Assembly: GCA_023388935.1 (NCBI GenBank)
Contig: JAEWFG010000137.1
Location: forward strand, 1 to 18,233
DNA length: 18,233 bases
Reading direction: 5' to 3'
DNA from: Pseudomonadota bacterium
Lineage (GTDB): Bacteria; Pseudomonadota; Alphaproteobacteria; Rhizobiales; Xanthobacteraceae
This document shows, piece by piece, positions 7,066 through 13,319 of this stretch. A model generated the notes under the pieces. The model made no database searches and was not told the DNA's origin. It saw only the letters and a list, made by a program, of their open reading frames with translations. Both the position numbers and the translations under genes were made by a program. Positions within the stretch are counted from its first letter, which is position 1, and each line of letters starts with the position of its first letter.

Positions 7066-7700
7066 GGACAATCCACCGTGATCTTGTTGGCGAACATCAG
7101 GCCGAAATTCGAATTCTCGCCGTTCATGAAGGTCTGCTCATCGAGCTTCTGCGCGCTTGCGGTGCCGTCGCTCGGGCGCTCCAGCTTCATCTGGCAGCCG
7201 GCGGGCGCGCCGACCAGCTTGACCGGATTATCCTTGGCCATCTGGAAGTCGATGAAGAAGGAGCGGTCGAACACTTCGAGCATCAGCTGCCTGGGCTTGA
7301 CCGGGTTCTTCAGCGGCAAGGTGAAGTGCAGGGTCAGGACCGTATCCTTGTAGTCGAGGAAGTAGTCGACCGGCTCCTGGAAACGCTCCTTCTTGCCGTC
7401 GGCTCGCGCGAAGGTGAAGTAGGCGTATTCCTTCAGCGACTCGACATTGGTCTGCGCCAGCGGCTCCAGCTCCTCGCGCGTATAGGCGCCCTTGGTCTTG
7501 CTCTCGAGCCCCTGCACAGCATAGGCCGAGAACATGTCATCGAAGGTCCAGGCGTGGCGCACGCCGGTGACGCTGCCGTCCGCCGCGTAGAGCAGCTCGC
7601 TGGTCGCGGTGATCCAGACATGCGGATGCGCGCTCGCCATTCCCGCCGCAAGCGTGAGGCCGGCGGCAATCAGCAATCCGAACAGGGCGCGCAGGCTCAT
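7062..7700 (-). CDS. DUF1007-family periplasmic protein (COG3683), NicO partner
   Basis: The 212-residue protein has a clear Sec signal peptide (MSLRALFGLL onward) with an ASA cleavage site at residue 24. The mature protein would begin exactly with His25-Pro-His-Val-Trp, a hallmark of DUF1007 proteins. Other family segments are GVRHAWTFDDMFSAY, EYAYFTF and KPRQLMLEVFDRSFFIDF. Two cysteines near the C-terminus (in AGCQMKL and the final VDCP) could form a disulfide. Its ATG overlaps the stop of the M3 peptidase gene by one base (TGATG), and its own stop overlaps the start of the NicO permease, so the three genes form one coupled unit. It is probably a periplasmic metal-binding accessory of the permease; the metal and direction of transport are not settled by sequence. 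Confidence 0.9.
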   Translation of the reverse strand: MSLRALFGLLIAAGLTLAAGMASAHPHVWITATSELLYAADGSVTGVRHAWTFDDMFSAYAVQGLESKTKGAYTREELEPLAQTNVESLKEYAYFTFARADGKKERFQEPVDYFLDYKDTVLTLHFTLPLKNPVKPRQLMLEVFDRSFFIDFQMAKDNPVKLVGAPAGCQMKLERPSDGTASAQKLDEQTFMNGENSNFGLMFANKITVDCP

Positions 7701-9781
7701 CAGGCCGCCTTCGCGTCATCGAGCAGGCCGCGGCGCCGCAGCAGCGCATCGGGCTCCGGCGGGCGGCCGCGGAAGGCCTCATAGGCGGCTTCCGGATCGA
7801 CCGATCCGCCCGTCGAGTAGATATCGTCGTGCAGGCGCTTGGCGACATCAGGATCGAAGATGTTGCCGGCCTCCTCGAACGCGCCGAAGGCGTCGGCGTC
7901 CATCACCTCCGACCACATGTAGCTGTAATAGCCCGCGGCATAATGGTCGCCTGAAAAGATGTGGCCGAACTGGGTGGGCCGGTGACGCATCGAGATCTCC
8001 TCGGGCATGCCGATCTTCTCCAGCTCCTTCTTCTCGAAGGCGCGGACGTCTTGTGCGGCCGCCGCCGGCTGGGTGTGGAATTCGAGATCAACCAGCGCCG
8101 AAGAGACGAACTCGACCGTGGCGAAGCCCTGGTTGAATTTTCGCGCGGCAAGGAACCGTTGCAGCAAATCGTCCGGCAGCGGCTGACCGGTCTGGTAGTG
8201 GCGGGCGAATTGCTGTAGCACCTCGGGCCGCTCCTGCCAGTGCTCGTAGAGCTGGGACGGCAGCTCGACGAAGTCGGTGAACACGGATGTGCCCGACAGC
8301 GACGGATAGGTCACGTTGGAGAGCATGCCGTGCAGGCCGTGGCCGAACTCGTGGAACAGGGTGCGGGCATCGTCCGGCGAGAGCAGCGAGGGCTCCCCGC
8401 CGGCGCCCTTGGCGAAGTTGCAGACATTAATGATCAACGGCGCGACCTCGCCGTCGAGCTTCTGCTGGTCGCGCAGCGAGGTCATCCAGGCGCCGGAGCG
8501 CTTCGACGGCCGGGCGTAGTAGTCGCCGTAGAACAGCGCCTTGTGCTTGCCATCCGGTCCCTTGACCTCCCAGACCCGGACGTCCGGGTGCCAGGCCGGG
8601 ACGTCCTTGCGCTCCTCGAAGGTGATGCCGAACAGGCGCGTGGCGCAGTCGAAGGCGGCGGCGATCATGTGGTCGAGCGTGAGGTACGGCTTGATCGCGG
8701 CGTCGTCGAAATTGGCGCGCTGGAGGCGGAGCTTTTCGGCATAGAAGCGCCAGTCCCAGGGCGCGAGCTTGAAATTGCCGCCCTCGGCCGTGATCAGCGC
8801 CTGCATTTCGTCGCGGTCGGCGAGCGCCCGCGCCCGGGCCGGCTTCCAGACCCGCTCCAGGAGGCCGCGCACCGCGTCCGGCGTCTTGGCCATGGAGTCC
8901 TCGAGCCGGTAGGCGGCGAAGGTCGGATAGCCCAGGAGGTTTGCGCTCTCCTCGCGCAGCTTCAGGATCTCGACGACGGTCGTGTTGTTGTCGTTGGCGT
9001 TGCCGTTGTCGCCCCGGGCCGTGAAGGCCTTGTAGACCTTCTCGCGCAGGTCGCGCCGCGCCGAGCTTTTCAGGAACGGCTCGACCGAGGAGCGCGACAG
9101 CGTCACGATGGCCTTGCCGGCCATGCCGCGCTCTTCTGCCGCAGCCTTGGCGGCGGCCACGAAGCTCTCGGGCAGACCCTGGCGGTCGGCCTCGCCGAGC
9201 TCCATGAACCACTCCTGCTCGTCGCCGAGCAGATGATGGCTGAAGCTGGTACCGAGCTGGGCGAGCTTCTCGTTGATCTCGGCCATCCGCGTCTTGGCCT
9301 CCTCGGAAAGGCCGGCGCCGGCACGGTGGAAGCGGGTGTAGGTGCGCTCCAGCAGGCGGCGCTGCTCCAGGCTGAGGGCGAGATTGGCGCGGTTCTCGTG
9401 CAGCTGGGCGATGCGGCCAAACAGCACGGCGTTCATCATGATCGGATTCCAGTGCCGCGCCATCCGCAAGGAGACCTCCTTGTCGATGTCCAGGATGGCC
9501 GGATTGGAATGCGCCGAGACGAGGTCGTAGAAGACCGCCGCGACCTTGTTGAGGAGCTTGCCCGAGCGCTCCAGCGCCGTGATGGTGTTGGCGAAGTCGG
9601 CCGCCGCCGGATCATTGGTGATCGCCGCGATCTCGGCTGAGTGGTCGGCGAAGGCCTGCTCGAAGGCGGGAAGGAAGTGCTCCGGCTTGATCTCGTCGAA
9701 GGGCGGGGTCGCAAACGGCGTCACCCATGCCTTCAGCAGAGGGTTGGTCTCGGAGTCCGTATTTTGGCGAGGTTCAGACAT
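7700..9781 (-). CDS. M3-family zinc metallopeptidase (Dcp/oligopeptidase A type)
   Basis: The 693-residue soluble enzyme has the usual length of M3A oligopeptidases. The zinc site HEFGH occupies residues 477-481, with Glu506 (in TDFVELPSQ) as the third ligand and the following HWQERPEVL helix as expected. The C-terminal GHIFSGDHYAAGYYSYMWSEV segment holds the conserved substrate-binding histidine and tyrosines of the family. There is no signal peptide, so it is cytoplasmic and probably degrades oligopeptides, including cleaved signal peptides. Whether it is a dipeptidyl carboxypeptidase (Dcp) or oligopeptidase A (PrlC) cannot be decided here. The ATG at 9781 has GGGAC about 7 bases upstream. 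It is first in the unit with DUF1007 and NicO, with which it has no obvious functional link. Confidence 0.95.
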   Translation of the reverse strand: MSEPRQNTDSETNPLLKAWVTPFATPPFDEIKPEHFLPAFEQAFADHSAEIAAITNDPAAADFANTITALERSGKLLNKVAAVFYDLVSAHSNPAILDIDKEVSLRMARHWNPIMMNAVLFGRIAQLHENRANLALSLEQRRLLERTYTRFHRAGAGLSEEAKTRMAEINEKLAQLGTSFSHHLLGDEQEWFMELGEADRQGLPESFVAAAKAAAEERGMAGKAIVTLSRSSVEPFLKSSARRDLREKVYKAFTARGDNGNANDNNTTVVEILKLREESANLLGYPTFAAYRLEDSMAKTPDAVRGLLERVWKPARARALADRDEMQALITAEGGNFKLAPWDWRFYAEKLRLQRANFDDAAIKPYLTLDHMIAAAFDCATRLFGITFEERKDVPAWHPDVRVWEVKGPDGKHKALFYGDYYARPSKRSGAWMTSLRDQQKLDGEVAPLIINVCNFAKGAGGEPSLLSPDDARTLFHEFGHGLHGMLSNVTYPSLSGTSVFTDFVELPSQLYEHWQERPEVLQQFARHYQTGQPLPDDLLQRFLAARKFNQGFATVEFVSSALVDLEFHTQPAAAAQDVRAFEKKELEKIGMPEEISMRHRPTQFGHIFSGDHYAAGYYSYMWSEVMDADAFGAFEEAGNIFDPDVAKRLHDDIYSTGGSVDPEAAYEAFRGRPPEPDALLRRRGLLDDAKAA

Positions 9782-9916
9782 CGCAAGTCCCGTTTTTCGA
9801 GCTGATTTGTTGAGGCCAGCTATAGCACGCGATCGGGCTTTTTTGGGCCATTTGGCCTTGCCCCCGGCCGCCTTTTCGGGGAGATTGCGGCCCTCGAAGA
9901 CACGGACCTAGAACTC

Positions 9917-10174
9917 ATGAACGCGCCTGCCTCCTCTTCCTCCCGCCAGATCGTCTGGCCGAGCGTCATCACTGTCATCAGCGCCGCCATCCTGATCGGC
10001 GCGGAGGTGTTCGGCGCGGCGTTTGCCGGTGGCTGGGCGCTCGCGATCCTGTTTGGGCTCAGCGACACCAGCGCGCACATCGTGCAGGCCGTGCTGTTTG
10101 CACTCGGCGTCCTCATCATGACCGCCTTCATCCGCGCAGCTCAGCGCGTCGAGCCTTTCACGAAGCGCGCGTGA
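9917..10174 (+). CDS. Small two-helix inner-membrane protein, unknown function
   Basis: The 85-residue product has two hydrophobic helices (about residues 13-38 and 55-74) separated by a short loop (LFGLSDTSAH), a serine-rich N-terminus and a basic C-terminus (RAAQRVEPFTKRA). It is divergent from the M3 peptidase gene and is followed by the long leader of the polyamine genes. The ribosome-binding sequence before ATG 9917 is weak. Steady codon use and well-formed helices favour a real gene. I do not recognise the family. Confidence 0.72.
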   Translation: MNAPASSSSRQIVWPSVITVISAAILIGAEVFGAAFAGGWALAILFGLSDTSAHIVQAVLFALGVLIMTAFIRAAQRVEPFTKRA

Positions 10175-10370
10175 AGCGCACACGCGCGCGAGTGCTGCGC
10201 GCACTGGGCAGAAAAACTTAACGCCTGTTCATCTTCAGCGTCGCTCGCGCAACACAGCGCAAGCAGATGTTAGGCAATTCTGCTCTCAGCCTAAAAAAAT
10301 TCTTGCGAAGCAGAGTCAAAACGCTTATGTGCGGACTTGCCCAATTTCGCACGTGCCTGTGGTCGTGTGT

Positions 10371-10631
10371 CAGTCGGTGGGTATCCGGACAAGAGGCCGG
10401 ACAGCCGCCAAGGGGTGAAGGAGCCGAGGGGCTCTTCGGAAGTGCAGAAGTCGCAAGACAATAGGTCGAACGACTGAAGGCAAACCCGGAGCGTCCAGCA
10501 TCTCTCTCAAGAGATGCCATGTCGAAGGTGACTTCACCTTTTGCAACCGTGACTGGCAGCCGGAGGCGAACCGGCGCACCCCGCTCTCAACGGGGGACGC
10601 GACTTAAAGCAACGACGGAGCGGGCTTTTTT
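10371..10631 (+). ncRNA. Structured leader RNA of ornithine decarboxylase (probable speF motif)
   Basis: This stretch has no credible gene and can fold densely. CAGTCG (10371-10376) pairs with CGACTG (10471-10476), closing a multi-branch region. Inside are GGTGG/CCGCC (10376-10380 with 10405-10409; the shared base 10376 means one of the two stems is shorter), TCCGG/CCGGA (10384-10388 with 10397-10401), and GAGCC/GGCTC (10421-10425 with 10430-10434) extended by GAA/TTC. Downstream are hairpins 10498-10505/10510-10517 (8 pairs), 10525-10530/10535-10540 (6 pairs) and 10559-10563/10571-10575 (5 pairs), then a terminator-like switch ending at 10631. A leader motif called speF has been described upstream of ornithine decarboxylase genes in alphaproteobacteria; position suggests this is it, but I cannot align it to the model. 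The ligand, if any, is not shown. Confidence 0.65.
10579..10631 (+). terminator. Attenuator: intrinsic terminator with competing hairpin
   Basis: CCCGCTC (10580-10586) can pair with GAGCGGG (10618-10624), seven GC-rich pairs plus a possible U-G, followed by C and six T residues (10626-10631). The same left arm can instead pair locally: CCCCG (10579-10583) with CGGGG (10591-10595). The two folds exclude each other, as in transcription attenuators. The terminator loop is long (31 bases), which weakens it as a plain terminator but fits a regulated one. The decarboxylase start lies 220 bases downstream. Confidence 0.6.
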
Positions 10632-10850
10632 GGTCTCTACCGGCATTCCAACGCCGGCGCGGGCTACTGAAAAGGCTTGTCCTTCATTGCCAGGTGTGCG
10701 GGCGGGAAAATCTCCCAACCAATCCACGGCAGCACAGTCTGGTTTGAGTCATTTGGCTTCGTTGCGCCTCCATCGCGCGATGTGGCCGGAGCGCTCTTAT
10801 CAGGCGTCACGTTGATGCGGATCCCGTCGCTGGGACCGTTGGAGAGTGCC
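10632..10850 (+). other. Distal leader between attenuator and ornithine decarboxylase
   Basis: No gene is supported in these 219 bases. One hairpin is clear: CCGGC (10640-10644) with GCCGG (10653-10657), loop of 8. Further on are GGGAAAATCTCCC-like pairing near 10703 and the palindrome GAGCGCTC near 10789. The in-frame upstream extension of the decarboxylase frame starts at a non-ATG codon and has no family similarity, so I treat this as untranslated. The true ribosome-binding sequence GGAG is at 10841-10844. The upstream stretch 10175-10370 also holds no recognisable gene; a promoter is expected there, but no -35/-10 pair is convincing. Confidence 0.55.
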
Positions 10851-11993
10851 ATGACCGAACGTATCCAGGAATTCCTGCGCAACCGCCGCAAGGATGGCCT
10901 CGACACCGAGCCGTGCCTCGTTGTCGACCTCGAAGTCGTGCGTGACAATTACCAGTCCTTCGCCAAGGCGCTGCCCGACAGCCGCGTGTTCTATGCCGTC
11001 AAGGCGAACCCGGCGCCGGAAGTGCTGGCGCTACTCGCCTCCATGGGCTCCTGCTTCGATACCGCCACGGTCGCCGAGATCGAGATGGCGGTGGCCGCCG
11101 GTGCGACGCCCGACCGCATATCCTTCGGCAACACGATCAAGAAGGAGCGCGACATCGCGCGCGCCTTCGCGCTCGGCATCCGGCTGTTCGCCGTGGACTG
11201 CGCCGCCGAAGTCGAGAAGGTCGCCCGTGCCGCTCCCGGCGCCAAGGTGTTCTGCCGCATCCTCTATGACTGCGCCGGCGCCGAGTGGCCGCTGTCGCGC
11301 AAGTTCGGCTGCGACCCGGAGATGGCGGTCGATGTGCTCGACCTCGCCAAGCGTCTGGGCCTGGAGCCGTACGGCATCTCCTTCCATGTCGGCTCGCAGC
11401 AGCGCAAGGTGAAGGCGTGGGACCGTGCGCTGGCGATGGCCTCGCAGGTGTTCCGCGACTGCGCCGAGCGCGGCATCAACCTCTCCATGGTCAACATGGG
11501 CGGTGGCTTCCCGACCAAGTACCTGAAGGACGTGCCGCCGGTGGTGACCTACGGCCGGTCGATCTTCCGCGCGCTGCGCAAGCACTTCGGCAACCAGATT
11601 CCGGAGACCATCATCGAGCCGGGTCGCGGCATGGTGGGCAACGCCGGCATCATCGAATCCGAGGTCGTGCTCATCTCGAAGAAGAGCGACGAGGACGAGG
11701 TGCGCTGGGTGTACCTGGACATCGGCAAGTTCGGCGGTCTCGCCGAGACCATGGGCGAGTCGATCCGCTACGCCATCCGCACACCGCATGACGGGGCGGA
11801 CATGACGCCGTGCGTGCTCGCGGGTCCGACCTGCGATAGCGCCGACGTGCTGTACGAGAAGAGCCCGTATCCGCTCCCGGTGACGCTCGAGATCGGCGAC
11901 AAGCTGCTGATCGAAGGCACCGGCGCCTATACGTCGACCTACTCGTCGGTGGCCTTCAACGGTATCCCGCCGCTGAAGACCTACCATATCTGA
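10851..11993 (+). CDS. odc: Ornithine decarboxylase, alanine-racemase-fold (type III PLP) type
   Basis: The 380-residue cytoplasmic enzyme decarboxylates ornithine (and perhaps lysine) to putrescine. It has the eukaryote-like alanine racemase fold typical of alphaproteobacteria rather than the large E. coli SpeC/SpeF fold. Visible motifs are FYAVKANP with PLP-binding Lys51, FHVGSQ with His179, GGGFPTKY, EPGRGMVG with Glu256, and GPTCDSADVLYEK with Cys328, the proton-donating cysteine contributed across the dimer. ATG 10851 is preceded by GGAG 6 bases upstream, and the protein N-terminus aligns with family length, so longer in-frame starts were rejected. It is the first gene of a plus-strand set ending in homospermidine synthase, and carries a long structured leader with an attenuator, so expression is probably controlled by RNA. 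Confidence 0.96.
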   Translation: MTERIQEFLRNRRKDGLDTEPCLVVDLEVVRDNYQSFAKALPDSRVFYAVKANPAPEVLALLASMGSCFDTATVAEIEMAVAAGATPDRISFGNTIKKERDIARAFALGIRLFAVDCAAEVEKVARAAPGAKVFCRILYDCAGAEWPLSRKFGCDPEMAVDVLDLAKRLGLEPYGISFHVGSQQRKVKAWDRALAMASQVFRDCAERGINLSMVNMGGGFPTKYLKDVPPVVTYGRSIFRALRKHFGNQIPETIIEPGRGMVGNAGIIESEVVLISKKSDEDEVRWVYLDIGKFGGLAETMGESIRYAIRTPHDGADMTPCVLAGPTCDSADVLYEKSPYPLPVTLEIGDKLLIEGTGAYTSTYSSVAFNGIPPLKTYHI

Positions 11994-12023
11994 TCCGCCT
12001 CTCTTCGAGGCCTGACGAACCCG

Positions 12024-12045
12024 GGAGCCGGCCCGCCGGCTCCTT
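12024..12045 (+). terminator. Possible weak terminator or mRNA hairpin after odc
   Basis: GGAGCCGG (12024-12031) pairs with CCGGCTCC (12036-12043) around a 4-base loop, followed only by TTAT, so the U-tract is poor. A smaller hairpin GCCTC/GAGGC (11997-12001 with 12007-12011) overlaps the end of odc. It may reduce read-through to the GNAT gene or stabilise the odc message. Confidence 0.5.
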
Positions 12046-12076
12046 ATCCTGACATTTCGATTTCTGACGACGTCTT

Positions 12077-12102
12077 GGACAGGCGCGCCTTCGGGCGCGT
12101 CC
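12077..12102 (+). other. UUCG-capped hairpin in the 5' leader of the GNAT gene
   Basis: CGCGCC (12084-12089) and GGCGCG (12094-12099) pair around the highly stable tetraloop TTCG, with GGA/TCC (12077-12079 with 12100-12102) extending the stem past a bulge. It ends about 9 bases before the GGGGA ribosome-binding sequence and 23 bases before the ATG at 12126. It may be an mRNA stability or processing element between odc and the GNAT gene. Confidence 0.5.
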
Positions 12103-12125
12103 GTTCAAGCGGGGACTGACGCGCC

Positions 12126-12713
12126 ATGACTGCTCTTCGGAAGCCACAAGTCGCCCTCACTTCGAAAGCCGCTCCGTTCGCGATCCGTGCGGAGCGTGCT
12201 GTCGACGTCGCCGCCCGTGAAGCGTTGCTCGATGTGTGCTTTGGCGAGAACCGCCATGGCCGCACCTGCCAGCGCCTGCGCGACGGACGTGCACCAGCCG
12301 CCGGGCTTGCCCTGTCGGCCGTGCGCGAGGGGACACTCGTGGGAACCGTGCGGCTGTGGCACGTCAGCGCCGGCGGCAGGCCCGCTGTGGTCCTCGGACC
12401 GCTGGCGGTCGATCCTGCCTGCCGCGAGCTCGGGATCGGCGCCGCGCTGATGCATCAAGCGCTGGCCGCCGCCCGGGCGCGCGGGCATGCCGCCGTGATC
12501 CTGCTCGGCGATGCCCCCTACTACGCCCGCTTCGGGTTCTCGACCGAGAAGACCGGCGAGCTTGCGCTGCCCGGCCCGTTCGAGCGCGACCGCCTGCTGG
12601 CGGTCGAGTTCACCGAAGGCGCGCTCGACGGAGCCGCCGGGATGATTGTTCCCACCGGCTCGGCCTTGCCCAAACGCCGGGCATCGCGCGCTCCTGACGC
12701 GTACGCGGCTTAA
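12126..12713 (+). CDS. GNAT-family N-acetyltransferase (YhbS-like)
   Basis: The 195-residue protein has a GNAT domain at about residues 18-160. The acetyl-CoA motif appears as LGPLAVDPACRELGIGAALM (90-109; R-x-x-G-x-G at 100-105), followed by LLGDAPYYARFGF (126-138), which matches the YhbS/COG3153 branch. The C-terminal part (VEFTEGALDGAAGMI) is also typical of that branch. The basic N-terminal 15 residues are not part of the fold. It lies between ornithine decarboxylase and a RidA-family gene and shares strand with the polyamine enzymes. A polyamine substrate is an attractive guess from context, but YhbS-like proteins act on varied or unknown substrates. A GGGGA sits about 10 bases before the ATG. 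The gaps of 132 bases before and 164 bases after leave room for internal promoters. Confidence 0.88.
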   Translation: MTALRKPQVALTSKAAPFAIRAERAVDVAAREALLDVCFGENRHGRTCQRLRDGRAPAAGLALSAVREGTLVGTVRLWHVSAGGRPAVVLGPLAVDPACRELGIGAALMHQALAAARARGHAAVILLGDAPYYARFGFSTEKTGELALPGPFERDRLLAVEFTEGALDGAAGMIVPTGSALPKRRASRAPDAYAA

Positions 12714-12726
12714 AGGGATTGCCATC

Positions 12727-12789
12727 ATGGCGAAGACCGAAGCCGCATCCCGCGGCGTTACCCGCGCGCGTCGTCAGCCGTCCCGCTAA
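12727..12789 (+). CDS. Possible 20-residue basic micro-ORF upstream of the RidA gene
   Basis: An ATG at 12727 opens a 20-codon frame (MAKTEAASRGVTRARRQPSR) ending in TAA at 12787-12789. AAAGGGA (12713-12719), directly after the GNAT stop, is a good ribosome-binding sequence about 7 bases upstream, better than that of the following RidA gene. It has five arginines and one lysine. It could be a coupling or leader peptide, or an accident of GC-rich DNA. Confidence 0.3.
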   Translation: MAKTEAASRGVTRARRQPSR

Positions 12790-12877
12790 GCTCATTCGCC
12801 GCATTGTCGTCAGGGTTGCGCGGGCCCGCAAATTGCCCCTAAACCCCACGAAATCCCCTTCAGTCGAGGCCGAACCC

Positions 12878-13264
12878 ATGTCCCGTCGCCTGATTTCCAC
12901 CGGCTCCCCCTTCGAGAAGACCGCCGGCTACAGCCGCGCCGTGATCGACGGCGAGTTCGCCTTCGTCGCGGGAACTACCGGTTATGACTACACCACGATG
13001 ACGATGCCGGCCGATGTCACGAGCCAGTCACGCAACTGCTTCAAGACCATCGAAGCCGCCCTGAAAGAGGGTGGTTTCGAGCTGGCCGACATCGTCCGCG
13101 CGACCTACTATCTCACCGACGCCAAGGACGCAGACGCCCACTTCGCGGTCTGCGGCGAGGTCCTCGGTGAGATCCGCCCGGCCGCAACGCTTCTCGTCGT
13201 CTCGGCGCTCTACAAGCCCGAGATGAAGGTCGAAATCGAAGTGACCGCGAAGCGCCGCACCTGA
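12878..13264 (+). CDS. RidA (YjgF/YER057c/UK114) family protein
   Basis: The 128-residue product has RidA-family length and order: SPFEKTAGYSRAVIDGEFAFVAGTTG (residues 10-35), a central helix with FKTIEAALKEGGF, DIVRATYYLTD (71-81) and EIRPAATLLVVSALYKPEMKVEIEVTA (98-124). RidA hydrolyses reactive enamine/imine intermediates such as 2-aminoacrylate released by PLP enzymes. In canonical RidA the catalytic arginine is in a PAR motif; here the aligned triplet is PAA (101-103), with Arg100 just before it, so imine deaminase activity is uncertain and it may be a non-RidA member of the Rid superfamily. ATG 12878 gives the family-like N-terminus; a longer in-frame start from 12719 is basic and unlike the family. 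It precedes homospermidine synthase, whose mechanism passes through imines, by 55 bases. Confidence 0.9.
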   Translation: MSRRLISTGSPFEKTAGYSRAVIDGEFAFVAGTTGYDYTTMTMPADVTSQSRNCFKTIEAALKEGGFELADIVRATYYLTDAKDADAHFAVCGEVLGEIRPAATLLVVSALYKPEMKVEIEVTAKRRT

Positions 13265-13319
13265 TCCCACCAACACCGAATCTAGACAGTTCACTGAGAC
13301 AGTCTCCTGGAGATACTTG

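Noticed and set aside
8240..9640. 466-codon plus-strand open frame opposite the M3 peptidase
   Set aside because: Antisense shadow in GC-rich DNA; composition is rich in Arg, Gly, Leu and Val with no family motif, while the opposite strand encodes a complete M3 enzyme.
10327..10464. Upstream ORF (ATG 10327, beginning MCGLAQF) as a leader peptide
   Set aside because: No ribosome-binding sequence, overlaps the structured RNA, and has no run of ornithine-related or arginine codons.
10551..10600. Cobalamin riboswitch in the leader
   Set aside because: The GCCGG-loop-CCGGC-ACCCCGC series looks loosely similar, but the characteristic B12-box sequence is missing and the downstream gene is ornithine decarboxylase.
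10677..10850. N-terminal extension of the ornithine decarboxylase frame
   Set aside because: Starts at a non-ATG codon without ribosome-binding sequence and adds 58 residues unlike the family; ATG 10851 has GGAG and the expected protein length.
11031..11987. 318-codon minus-strand open frame inside odc
   Set aside because: Antisense shadow with histidine- and arginine-rich low-complexity composition; odc is complete on the plus strand.
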